Shown here: piece by piece, positions 48,545 through 57,076 of the stretch
Layout: each line of letters opens with the position of its first letter
Position numbering within the stretch: position 1 is the stretch's first letter
NCBI RefSeq assembly: GCF_009765705.1
Contig: NZ_LMUX01000008.1
Coordinates: 84,399-142,715, forward strand
Direction of reading: 5' to 3'
Source of the DNA: Burkholderia sp. L27(2015)
GTDB lineage: Bacteria; Pseudomonadota; Gammaproteobacteria; Burkholderiales; Burkholderiaceae
DNA length: 58,317 nucleotides
The notes under the pieces: model-generated
What the model was told of the DNA's origin: nothing
The model's input: the letters and a program-made list of their open reading frames with translations, nothing else
The model's database searches: none
Translations under genes and position numbers: made by a program

Positions 48545-49545
48545 GGTGCGGTACCCGCCAGCATTTTCTTGGCCGCCTCATAAGGTCCCGGTGCGAACAC
48601 ATCCGCCGGCAACACGCCCTTGATCGTGCCGTCCTGCGCAAAGATCTGCTGTTCGCGCTTGAGCGTGGCGATGTCGATCGGCTCCAGCGATACGCTATTC
48701 AACTCGCTCCAGTGCGCAGCGTAAATCTTCGCGTCGGCGGCCGGCAGGTTCGCGGACTTCTGCAGGATCGCTGCGACCTGGTCTGGATGGGCGCTTCCCC
48801 ACGCAATGGCATTGCGCACGGCCACGATGAATTTAGCCACCGTCTGCGGATCGTGTTCGATGAGCTCGTTGCGCACCGCACCCACACCGAGGTACGGCAT
48901 CGCATCGGATTTGGTCAGCTTATGCCACTCGTCGATCATCGTCCCCAAGCGCTTGGTCTTGAGTTCCGTCAGTTGCGCCACCGTCACCGAACGCAACGCC
49001 GCCGCATCGATCTGCTTTTGCAGCAGGAACTGCGCGAGGCGCGCTTCGTTGCCCGGCACCAAAGCGTAGTCACCCGTCTTGAAGCCATAGTTCGCCGACA
49101 ACACGGCCGCCGTCATCAACGCGACCGAACTGCCGGCCGGCGACATGCCGACCTTCTTGCCGCGCAACTCGGCCAGCGAGTTGATCGGCGAATCGGCGTC
49201 GGCCACGAAAGTCACGTCGGCCGGCGCGGTCGCGGCGAAAATCTTAATCGGCACGCCGCTCGCCGCGATGCTGAATGCGCTGGCGGCCGGTACGCTGAAG
49301 CTGATGTCGATCACGTTGGCAGCGAGCCCGCTTGCCGGCGCATTGACCTCAGCGAAATGCACGAAGCGTACGTCGTCGATTCCGACCTTTTTCAGAAAAT
49401 CACCGGTCTCCAGCACCGCCCCCAGGCCCAGGCTGACACCGCTCGTCCAATAACCGATGCGCAAGGTCTCGGCCGACGCGGCGCCGGCCAGCACCGTCAT
49501 CGTACAAGCCAATACGGCGTGCTTTAAACATCTGTGCAGTTGCAT
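48541..49545 (-). CDS. ABC transporter substrate-binding protein, SsuA/NMT1-like (copy B)
   Basis: The 334-aa product has a signal peptide (MQLHRCLKHAVLACTMTVLA, cleaved near ASAETL) and the same motifs as copy A at 45865-46860 (LRIGYWTSGVSLGLGAVLE, LRGKKVGMSPAGSSVALMTA, LLQKQIDAAALRSVTVAQL). It lies in the module that also encodes the single permease and ATPase, between ubiX and the ubiD-like gene. The ATG at 49545 is preferred over an in-frame start at 49575 because it begins the signal peptide. The ligand is probably a carboxylate related to that of copy A. Confidence 0.9.
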   Translation of the reverse strand: MQLHRCLKHAVLACTMTVLAGAASAETLRIGYWTSGVSLGLGAVLETGDFLKKVGIDDVRFVHFAEVNAPASGLAANVIDISFSVPAASAFSIAASGVPIKIFAATAPADVTFVADADSPINSLAELRGKKVGMSPAGSSVALMTAAVLSANYGFKTGDYALVPGNEARLAQFLLQKQIDAAALRSVTVAQLTELKTKRLGTMIDEWHKLTKSDAMPYLGVGAVRNELIEHDPQTVAKFIVAVRNAIAWGSAHPDQVAAILQKSANLPAADAKIYAAHWSELNSVSLEPIDIATLKREQQIFAQDGTIKGVLPADVFAPGPYEAAKKMLAGTAP

Positions 49546-49629
49546 AGTTCGATCCCTGTCAATACGGTAGGTCACATTTGCCGCCGCGACGCGTGCGCCG
49601 CGGGCCCAAGCCGCGAGCGATCCGTTCGG

Positions 49630-51225
49630 CTAGCGGCGCGTGGGCGGCACGGCGTCGAAACGCGAGCCGCGCACGCACAATTTGCCTTCCGGCGTTTTCC
49701 ACAATTGGTCTCGCTCGTGCAGCGCCCCGAGCGCGCGGGCGATCGTCTGGAAATCGTATTGCGACAGTTGCTCGGCAAGCGCCGTGTAATAAAGCGGTGC
49801 GTCAACGATCAAGGCGAGAATTTTCTCCGCCACCTCTTCGAGCTGTTCGGGCTGCGACACCTGCACGGGATCGGCCTTGCCGGCCACGTAGTCGCCGATT
49901 TTCGCGGTGTCCGCATACGCGTACGAAATCCGCTCATAGCGTTCATGCGGGATGCCTTCGGAAATCGTCGCATCGACACCGACCTTGGCGCCAATCGGGA
50001 CCACGCCGGGTGGCATGACCGGCAAGCTCGGGTCGAGCGGCTTGGCGCGCGCGCCCGGGATAATGATCAGGTCGCGATCGCCCTGGACCCGCGTCGCGAT
50101 CGCCCATTCGACCTGCTCGCCGTTGAACACATCGATATCGTCGTCGACCACCACGACATGCTTGAGGTCCATCACCGAGAGCGCCGCGAGCAGCGCGTTC
50201 TTGCCCTCGCCGGCTTGCTTCTTGATCGAGATCACGGCGTGCCAGAAAGCGCGGCCGCCCAGCGTCACGTTGATATCCTTGACCTGTACGCCGGCCGTGC
50301 GCAGGGCGCGCCGAATCGCTTGGTAGCGCGTGGGCGCGGCGAGCCAAGTGTTTTCCCATGGCATGTGCAGCGAGTAGTACATCGCGTCGCGGCGGTGCAT
50401 GATGGCCTTGATCCGCACGTTCGGATTCCAGTGCAAACCGCCCATCAGCGCGGTGAACTCGCCAAACCGGCCCTCGGGCTGCGTCCAGCCGGTCGGCAGG
50501 ATTTCTGCTTCGATCACGATTTCCGAGTCGGCGATGTAAGGCAAGTCTATCGTCTCGCACTGCGCCAGATCGACCGCCACACCCCGGATGCCGCCGGTGA
50601 TCGCCATCTCGTCGACCCCGATTGGGGCCCGGTAGCCGGCGCCCATGATCTCCATCGGATGGTTGCCGATCGAAATCGAAATCGGGCATGGGCGCCCCTG
50701 TTCATAGGCACGCTGCGCGAACATGCGCATATTGTTGGGCGTCACGATATCGATGCCGGTCAAGCCCTTTTCCTTGACCATGAAACGATAAATGCCGCTG
50801 TTGAGGCCGTATTCAGGATCGCGAGCAATCACGATGCCGGCGGTGATCATCGGTCCGCCGTCGAAGATCGACGACATCGGGATCGGCAGCTTGAACAGAT
50901 CGACGTCGTCGCCTTTGTAGATCACTTCCTTGGTCGCGGAAGTCTCGACGTACCGCGGCGGAATCGGATTGTCGATGCCATGCTGCAACATCTTCTCGAT
51001 GTCGGAGTAGTTCTCGCATCCCATCGCGAGCATCGCACGCTCTTGCGTGCGGATGATGCCCGAGAGCAAAGGCATCTGATAGCCGATCACGTTATGAAAC
51101 AGCAATGCCTTATCGCTTTGATCGACCAGCGTGCCGACGTGGCGAATGTCGACCGGTTGCCTGATGTCGACCAACTCGTTTGCGGCGCGCAAGCGATCGA
51201 GGAAACTGCGAAAATTTTCGTTCAT
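49630..51225 (-). CDS. UbiD-family prenyl-FMN-dependent decarboxylase
   Basis: The 531-aa product has the UbiD catalytic triad by position: R147 (NSGIYRFMV), E251 and E256 (TQPEGRFGEF), the equivalents of Arg173, Glu277 and Glu282 of fungal Fdc1. It should reversibly decarboxylate an aromatic or alpha,beta-unsaturated acid, using prenyl-FMN from the adjacent UbiX. Residues 1-450 are the normal UbiD fold. After residue 460 there is an extra 70-residue segment (AEQLSQYDFQTIARALGALH) that looks like a winged helix. It follows the acyl-CoA ligase by 39 nt. The substrate could be a free acid or a CoA ester. Confidence 0.93.
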   Translation of the reverse strand: MNENFRSFLDRLRAANELVDIRQPVDIRHVGTLVDQSDKALLFHNVIGYQMPLLSGIIRTQERAMLAMGCENYSDIEKMLQHGIDNPIPPRYVETSATKEVIYKGDDVDLFKLPIPMSSIFDGGPMITAGIVIARDPEYGLNSGIYRFMVKEKGLTGIDIVTPNNMRMFAQRAYEQGRPCPISISIGNHPMEIMGAGYRAPIGVDEMAITGGIRGVAVDLAQCETIDLPYIADSEIVIEAEILPTGWTQPEGRFGEFTALMGGLHWNPNVRIKAIMHRRDAMYYSLHMPWENTWLAAPTRYQAIRRALRTAGVQVKDINVTLGGRAFWHAVISIKKQAGEGKNALLAALSVMDLKHVVVVDDDIDVFNGEQVEWAIATRVQGDRDLIIIPGARAKPLDPSLPVMPPGVVPIGAKVGVDATISEGIPHERYERISYAYADTAKIGDYVAGKADPVQVSQPEQLEEVAEKILALIVDAPLYYTALAEQLSQYDFQTIARALGALHERDQLWKTPEGKLCVRGSRFDAVPPTRR

Positions 51226-51264
51226 GTCCGATGCCTCACTTTGGAATGGTGTGGAGAAAGCCGC

Positions 51265-52836
51265 TCAGCGATTGCTCTGCGAACTCAATGTTGCGAGTGC
51301 AGTCGCTTTGAGCAGGGTGCGATCTATTTTGTTGGTCGACGCCAGCGGTAACGCATCGACGAACCAGACCCGTCGCGGGTGTTGGTAGGCGGGTGCGTGC
51401 TCCAGCGCGTGGCGCTTGACCTCGTCCTCGCACAGCGCCGAGCCTGCGCGCCGCACCACGAATGCCACCGGCTTGGTGCCCTTGATATCGTCGTCCACCG
51501 GCACCACGCAGCTCTGCACGATGTCCGGATGGGTCTCGAGCATCTGCTCGACTTCGCCTGGGAAAATGTTCTCGCCGCCCGACACGAACATATCGTCGGC
51601 GCGGCCCACGAATGCGTAAAAGCCGTGCTCGTCACGCCGGAATACGTCGCCCGTCACGTAATAGCCGTCGGGCGTAATCGGCATGGCGATGTCGTCGCGC
51701 TGGTGATAGCCGAGCATCACCGCCGGGCTACGCATCGCCAGTACACCTACCCCAGGTCCTTCCGCCGGCGCGTCGAGCAAACGCACCGCGACCTCCGGGT
51801 GCGGGTAGCCGACCGAGAGCAGCGGGGGTTCCAGCCCATCCGGATGCGGGCCGAATACCACCGGGCCGCCTTCGGTGGTGCCGTACACATTGCTTAGCTT
51901 CGCGTTAGGCAAAGCCATATTGATTTGTGCGAGCAGGCTCTCGCTGACCGGAGCCGACCCCATCCGAATAAAACGGACCGACGATAGATCGGTGCGCGCC
52001 ATCGCCTCCTTTTCCCGCAGCATCATCGCGGTCATCGGCGGCACCGAGGTCAACCAGGTGATCCGGTGGCGTTCGATCGCCGCGATATACGTTTTGGCGT
52101 TGAATTGCGGCAGCAGTACGACCGTGCCCTTGCCCAGCAACGACATCAACACCAGCGCTAGCGCGTTCATGTGATAAAGCGGCGCGGCCACCAGGAAGCG
52201 ATGCTGCTCGGGCGGCTGTGCACGCGCGCGGGTGCGCGCAACCCATAGATGGCTCCGATGCGACAGCTTGACGCCTTTGGGCTTGCCCGTTGAGCCCGAG
52301 GTATAGAGAAACAGTGCAGGGTCGTTCGGATCTACCGCGACGGTCTCGAACGGTCCCGGCATGACAAACGAAGCGAAGCTGCCTGCGCCCTCGCCGTCGA
52401 ACATGACGACCGGCAGATCGTCGGGGCAATCCGCCCGGCGTGCGGCATCGCAAAACAGCAGCCGCGCGCCGCTGTCGCGAATCACGAAGGACGACAGCGC
52501 GCGCGGGAACTTGAAATTGACGGGCACGGCGACCATGCCCGCTCGCATGATGCCGAGCAGCGCCGCGACATATTCCGCGCTGTTGGCCGCGAGTATCGCC
52601 ACCCGCTCGCCGGCCTGCAGGCCGCGCGCGACAAGGCTGCGTGCGACACCGTTGGCGAGCTCATCGAGTTGGCGATAGGTCAGGCTGGCTTCATGGGGCG
52701 GATTGCGGCCCATCTCATGGCCCCCCGCGCGGGCCTTCTCGCCTGCGTCATTGAGCTCACCAAGCGCGATCAACGCGATCTTGTCCGGATCGACACTTGC
52801 ATCGACCAGGTCGCCAAGGTTCTCAAGCGTGGACAT
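51265..52836 (-). CDS. Acyl-CoA ligase (AMP-binding), pathway copy
   Basis: The 523-aa enzyme has the P-loop LFLYTSGSTGKPKGVKLSHR near residue 175, the NVYGTTEGGPVVFGPHPDG segment near 315, GFYAFVGRADDMFVSGGENI near 407 and a C-terminal lysine in STNKIDRTLLK near 504. It adenylates a carboxylic acid and transfers it to CoA. The ATG at 52836 has GGAG nine bases upstream, better than the TTG at 52845. It overlaps the VOC gene by 14 nt. With a thioesterase and a UbiD in the same row, CoA-linked chemistry is likely. Confidence 0.92.
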   Translation of the reverse strand: MSTLENLGDLVDASVDPDKIALIALGELNDAGEKARAGGHEMGRNPPHEASLTYRQLDELANGVARSLVARGLQAGERVAILAANSAEYVAALLGIMRAGMVAVPVNFKFPRALSSFVIRDSGARLLFCDAARRADCPDDLPVVMFDGEGAGSFASFVMPGPFETVAVDPNDPALFLYTSGSTGKPKGVKLSHRSHLWVARTRARAQPPEQHRFLVAAPLYHMNALALVLMSLLGKGTVVLLPQFNAKTYIAAIERHRITWLTSVPPMTAMMLREKEAMARTDLSSVRFIRMGSAPVSESLLAQINMALPNAKLSNVYGTTEGGPVVFGPHPDGLEPPLLSVGYPHPEVAVRLLDAPAEGPGVGVLAMRSPAVMLGYHQRDDIAMPITPDGYYVTGDVFRRDEHGFYAFVGRADDMFVSGGENIFPGEVEQMLETHPDIVQSCVVPVDDDIKGTKPVAFVVRRAGSALCEDEVKRHALEHAPAYQHPRRVWFVDALPLASTNKIDRTLLKATALATLSSQSNR

Positions 52837-53788
52837 GTTCAACAACTCCGGTAAATTCGATCAATGTATTGAAGCGGCGCAGCAGGACCGCGAACGACGG
52901 ATCGCGCGTGCCGTCCGATGTGTCCAGTCCATCAGCCAACATCTGCACCAGGCAGTCTTCATCCGCAGCGGCCAGCGCGTGGGCGCGGTCGAGCGCCGCG
53001 GCAAGATCGTCGACCGCCACGACAAACGCACCGAAATAGCTGTCGCGCCCGCCCGAGTTGCACATCAGTTCGCCATAGCGCGCCTGATAGGCTCGTGCGT
53101 CGACGAACTTCAGGTCGAAACCTTCGAGCCCGATGCACACGCTGTTGCTGCGCGCTATGTCGCTCTCTGCCTCGGCATGGGTTTGCGCTCCGGTGCTCGC
53201 CCCGCCATGAACGTCGGCGCCTGTGTGACCGGCGATCCTGGCGTAGTGCCTTGCATCGCCGGCCGGGTCGCCGCTGACGACAACCAGTTCAGTCAGCGCG
53301 TGTGCGCCGTTTGCGTGCGGCGGCACTGCCGGACCGAAGACCCATTGCGGTGTCAGGTGCTCACAGAAGTACACCCGCACACCGGGCAATTCGCCCGGCG
53401 TGAGACGCGTCGTGCGAAAGCGCGCAATCTGTTCGCCGCCGTCGATTTCGACCGGTCGCGAAAACAACTGCGGCGCGCCGCAATCGACATCGGTGCCGAT
53501 CAAGCGCTCATAGGTCGCCTGCGCATCGTCGGACTTGAACACCAGGCCGTCGATGCCGAGGCGGCTTTCGAGTATCTCGCGCCGCAATGTCGTCGCCCCG
53601 ACCGGCAGGCCCACCAGCTCGAGATAGTGATCGCCAAGCATCATCAGGTGATTCACTGAACCGAGTGAGTGATAGCCCAGCGGCGTCAACGTAAAACCGA
53701 GCGCGGCGAAACAAGCGGCGGCCGCGTCCATCTCGAACATCGCGTTGACTACCAGGTGGTCGAGCATCGGCGCATTGCGTTGCATCAT
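52823..53788 (-). CDS. Glyoxalase_3/VOC-domain protein
   Basis: The 321-aa protein has the VOC/Glyoxalase_3 head LDHLVVNAMFEMDAAAACFA and NHLMMLGDHYLELVGLP near residue 45, with a second VOC-like half (residues about 170-300). The conserved His and Glu of these motifs could bind a metal. The family spans dioxygenases and lyases, so the reaction is unknown; a ring-cleavage or lyase step is possible. Its ATG overlaps the thioesterase stop (ATGA), so it is coupled to it. Confidence 0.85.
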   Translation of the reverse strand: MMQRNAPMLDHLVVNAMFEMDAAAACFAALGFTLTPLGYHSLGSVNHLMMLGDHYLELVGLPVGATTLRREILESRLGIDGLVFKSDDAQATYERLIGTDVDCGAPQLFSRPVEIDGGEQIARFRTTRLTPGELPGVRVYFCEHLTPQWVFGPAVPPHANGAHALTELVVVSGDPAGDARHYARIAGHTGADVHGGASTGAQTHAEAESDIARSNSVCIGLEGFDLKFVDARAYQARYGELMCNSGGRDSYFGAFVVAVDDLAAALDRAHALAAADEDCLVQMLADGLDTSDGTRDPSFAVLLRRFNTLIEFTGVVEHVHA

Positions 53789-54240
53789 GCTTTCGGTGCC
53801 GGTGCCGGCGCCGGCGCCGGCGCAGTCGAATACACACCGCGCCCGCTTGCCAGCAGGTTGCCGGCGTCGTCGAAGATCTGCGCCTCGGCAACCGAGATCG
53901 CGCTACCGAATTTGATCACCTTGCCGCGCGCGACCAGATCGCCCGGCATCGCGGCGCGATGGTAGTCGACCCGCAAGTCGATGGTCGGCACGCCGCGGCC
54001 GGTCTTGGAGACCAACGCCCAATCGGCAGTGAGGTCGACCAGTGCGGCGAGAATGCCGCCATGCGTGTAGCGGCGCTGCGGATTGACGACCCACTCTTCG
54101 CGCCATGTCGCGCCAATTTCGATCGTACCGTCGCCGACCTCGATAACGCGCAAGCCGAGCCACTGATGGTACGGGCCGCGCATGAGCATCTCTTCGACCT
54201 GTTCCTTGGTCAATTTCTGGATTTCCGATATCTGTGTCAT
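53785..54240 (-). CDS. PaaI-type hotdog thioesterase
   Basis: The 151-aa product starts MTQISEIQKLTKEQVEEMLM and has the PaaI-type hotdog core (NPQRRYTHGGILAALVDLTA near residue 63) with the HGG and Asp that polarise the thioester. It hydrolyses an aryl- or acyl-CoA, for example to release the pathway product or a trapped intermediate. The ATG at 54240 has GGAG upstream; a TTG at 54258 lies in the stop of the previous gene. The protein ends in Ala-Pro repeats. Confidence 0.9.
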   Translation of the reverse strand: MTQISEIQKLTKEQVEEMLMRGPYHQWLGLRVIEVGDGTIEIGATWREEWVVNPQRRYTHGGILAALVDLTADWALVSKTGRGVPTIDLRVDYHRAAMPGDLVARGKVIKFGSAISVAEAQIFDDAGNLLASGRGVYSTAPAPAPAPAPKA

Positions 54241-54254
54241 CTGTGGCTCCGGGT

Positions 54255-55268
54255 TCAAGGCGTCACGACGATCTTGCCGAGGACTTCGCGGTCGCGGATC
54301 ATCCGCAAACCTTCGGCAGCTTCTTCGAGCGGCAGCACCTTATCGACCGATACGGTGATCTGCTTGGTGCGGATGAGCTCCATCAACGACGCCAGATTGT
54401 CGTCATAGAAACTGTTCGAACCGATCACGCGCAGCTCGAAACTCCAGATGTAGCGCAGGTCTTCCTTCGGATCGTGGCCCGCGGTCGCGCCGCAAACCAG
54501 CAGGCTGCCGCCGCGCTTGATACATTTGAGCGAAGGCGCCCACGTGTCGCCGCCGGTAAAATTCACCACTACGTCGACACCACCCTCATAGCTGCGGCGC
54601 TGCGGCTTGCCGTATTTCTCGATGGCCCACTTCGAAAAATCGACTTCCTTATAGTTGATCACGTGATCGGCGCCGAGCGCCTTGAGCCGCTCGGCTTTTT
54701 CAGCGCCGCCCGCCGCCGCGATGACTTCCGCGCCCAGCATTTTCGCGAGCACCACACAACCGGTGCCCACACCGCCGCTCGCGCCGAGAATGATCACGCG
54801 GTCTCCTCGCTTGATCGTGTTGTGCGTGACCAGCATCCGATGCGCAGTGCCATACGCCACAGGCAAGGAAGCGGCTTCGACGAAGGAAACTTCATCGGGC
54901 ATCGCGATCAACTGGTCGGCTGAAACCAGGCAATACTCGGCCATCCCGCCGTTGAGCATTTCGCCCATCAAACCTTTGCTCTTGTTCAACGGATTGACCA
55001 GCACGCGTGCGCCTGTCTTCCATCCTTCGACACCCTCACCGACTTCGGAAATTTCACCGGCCATATCGAGGCCGATCACGATAGGCAGCGGCACCTTGAT
55101 GCCAGGCATGCCCTTGACCGTAAACACGTCGTGATAGTTGAACGACGACGCACGCACACGGATCACGACGTGACCCGGCACCGCTTTCGGTACAGGAAGT
55201 TCGCCAACCTGCAGATTCTCGATATCGCCATGTTGCGGGAGAATCAATGCTTTCATCATACTGCCCAT
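54255..55268 (-). CDS. Zinc-free MDR-family oxidoreductase
   Basis: The 337-aa product is a medium-chain dehydrogenase/reductase with the NAD(P) motif ILGASGGVGTGCVVLAKMLG near residue 154. It lacks the catalytic zinc residues of alcohol dehydrogenases, reading IVIGLDMAGEI in place of GHExxG, so it is of the quinone reductase/enoyl reductase type. It should reduce an activated C=C or a quinone with NADPH. The ATG at 55268 has GAGGA upstream. It is the first gene after the permease, 205 nt away. Confidence 0.88.
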   Translation of the reverse strand: MGSMMKALILPQHGDIENLQVGELPVPKAVPGHVVIRVRASSFNYHDVFTVKGMPGIKVPLPIVIGLDMAGEISEVGEGVEGWKTGARVLVNPLNKSKGLMGEMLNGGMAEYCLVSADQLIAMPDEVSFVEAASLPVAYGTAHRMLVTHNTIKRGDRVIILGASGGVGTGCVVLAKMLGAEVIAAAGGAEKAERLKALGADHVINYKEVDFSKWAIEKYGKPQRRSYEGGVDVVVNFTGGDTWAPSLKCIKRGGSLLVCGATAGHDPKEDLRYIWSFELRVIGSNSFYDDNLASLMELIRTKQITVSVDKVLPLEEAAEGLRMIRDREVLGKIVVTP

Positions 55269-55473
55269 AAGTAGTCCTCAATGTAAATAGCCAAGCAATT
55301 TCTATACACCGGGTTTGCGGTCCAGAATCCTTAAGAGCTGGATGCAACCGGGTATTCGGTGCGGGGATGCGATGCTTCGTTCCGGCTTCATCCCCGCGTC
55401 GTCTTTGCGTCGTCTGCGCGTTATCTGCACATTAATCCGCGTTAGTCCGCATTCGTTTTTAATGCCCCGCTGT

Positions 55474-56283
55474 TCAAAGGCGTCTTTTCCAGCGGAACAG
55501 ATGATTCTCGATCGGTTTCAGGATGCCGTATTCCAGCGACACCATCAGCACCACCAAGGTCAGCGTCCATGCGAAGACCTGGTCGGTTTGTACCAGATCC
55601 GCCGCTTGCCGCAAGCGATAGCCGACACCATTGGACGAACCTATCGTCTCCGCCACCAGCGAGACGCGCCAGCCGAACCCAAAAGCGAGGCGTGCACCGG
55701 AGAAGAAATAAGGCAGCACGGTCGGCAGATAAATCTTGCTCATGATCTTGAAGCGCGACATCTGGAAACTACGCGCCAGCTCGACGTACTCTGCGCTGAC
55801 GCTTTGCGAGCCTTGCCACACGTTGGTCAGGATCAACGGCATGGCTTCCATGAACACAACGAAAATTGTCGTTGCGTTCGAAATGCCGAAAACAATCAGC
55901 GCGAATATGGCCCAGATCGCCGCCGATACCGTATTGACCACGGACAGCACCGGTTCGCAGAATTGACCGAGCCGCCGATTCGCTCCGAGCAGGATGCCCA
56001 GCGGCGTGCCAATTACCGCCGCGAGCGCGAACCCCGCGACAACGCGATACAAGGTAATGCCCAGGTCGGCGCCGAACGTTCCGCCCTCGATCAGGTCGCG
56101 CAGCGCCTGCAGCGTGCGCTCCGGACCCGGCAGGATGAACGCCGGCACACGTAGCGAGCCGATCCACCACAACAGGACAAATGCAACCAGCAGCGACAGG
56201 CGTTGACCGGCGAGGCTGGCCAACGCGGTAAAGCGGCTTGGAGCGCTCTCGTAGACAGGGGTCGCGGTCGGTAGGGTAGCCAT
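55474..56283 (-). CDS. ABC transporter permease, SsuC-like
   Basis: The 269-aa inner-membrane protein has about six membrane segments and the coupling loop ELARSFQMSRFKIMSKIYLP near residue 170. It belongs to the SsuC/TauC group that imports sulfonates, nitrate or organic acids. It is next to the ATPase gene and is the only permease of the cluster, so both solute-binding proteins probably use it. The start at 56283 has GAAGGACGATCCC upstream; a longer frame to 56352 overlaps the ATPase gene. Confidence 0.92.
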   Translation of the reverse strand: MATLPTATPVYESAPSRFTALASLAGQRLSLLVAFVLLWWIGSLRVPAFILPGPERTLQALRDLIEGGTFGADLGITLYRVVAGFALAAVIGTPLGILLGANRRLGQFCEPVLSVVNTVSAAIWAIFALIVFGISNATTIFVVFMEAMPLILTNVWQGSQSVSAEYVELARSFQMSRFKIMSKIYLPTVLPYFFSGARLAFGFGWRVSLVAETIGSSNGVGYRLRQAADLVQTDQVFAWTLTLVVLMVSLEYGILKPIENHLFRWKRRL

Positions 56284-56302
56284 GGGATCGTCCTTCGATT
56301 CT

Positions 56303-57076
56303 TTAGATAAGGCTGCGCAAACGGCGCACAGTTTCGGCCACATCGGCGGCAAGCGGATCGCGCGGCCGGGGCAGATCGATCATCATCGCGTCTCGCACGC
56401 GGCCCGGCCGCGGCAACAGCACCACCACCTTGTCTGCGAGCACTACCGCCTCTTCGACATCGTGCGTGACGAACACCACCGTCATGCGCAGTTGCTCGCG
56501 GATCTTGAGCAATTCGTCATGCATCTGCGAGCGCATCTGCGGATCGAGCTTGGAAAACGGTTCATCCATCAGCAAGATGTAGGGCTTGACGATCAAGCTG
56601 CGCGCCAGCGCCACGCGGCTGCGCATACCGCCCGAGAGCTGGTAGGGATAGGCGTTCTCGAATCCTTCCAGCCCGGTCATCTTTAACGCGGCACGGGCGC
56701 GCTCGTTGCGTTCGGCGGAGCTCAGGCTATGCGCCTCCAGCCCGAACGCGGCGTTCGACAAAATGTTGCGCCATGGCAGCAGGCGATCTTCCTGGAACAT
56801 ATAGCTGATGACGCGCGTGTCGCGTGAGGGATCGGAAGCACCGTCGATGCTCACACTGCCCTCGTCCGCTTGCGCCAGCCCGGCGATGATATTGAGCAGC
56901 GTGCTCTTGCCGCAGCCCGATGCTCCCACAATCGCCAGCACCGAACCCGCCGGCGCATCGAGGTTGATATCTTCCAGCACCGCGAGATTGCCGAAGCGCT
57001 TGGACACATGGTCGACGACCACCGCGCTGCGCGTGCCCGCCGCCATGCGAAATTCTTCCCGGGAAATGGCGTTCAT
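56303..57076 (-). CDS. ABC transporter ATP-binding protein, SsuB-like
   Basis: The 257-aa ATPase has Walker A GASGCGKSTLLN near residue 52, the signature LSGGMRSRVALARSL near 145 and Walker B ILLMDEPFSKLDP near 168. It pairs with the permease 19 nt downstream. Its ATG overlaps the stop of the GntR gene (ATGA), which places regulator and importer in one transcript. Confidence 0.95.
   Translation of the reverse strand: MNAISREEFRMAAGTRSAVVVDHVSKRFGNLAVLEDINLDAPAGSVLAIVGASGCGKSTLLNIIAGLAQADEGSVSIDGASDPSRDTRVISYMFQEDRLLPWRNILSNAAFGLEAHSLSSAERNERARAALKMTGLEGFENAYPYQLSGGMRSRVALARSLIVKPYILLMDEPFSKLDPQMRSQMHDELLKIREQLRMTVVFVTHDVEEAVVLADKVVVLLPRPGRVRDAMMIDLPRPRDPLAADVAETVRRLRSLI

Noticed and set aside
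49534-51351. A 605-codon open frame on the plus strand
   Set aside because: Antisense shadow of the ubiD-like gene; composition is typical of reverse-frame translation.
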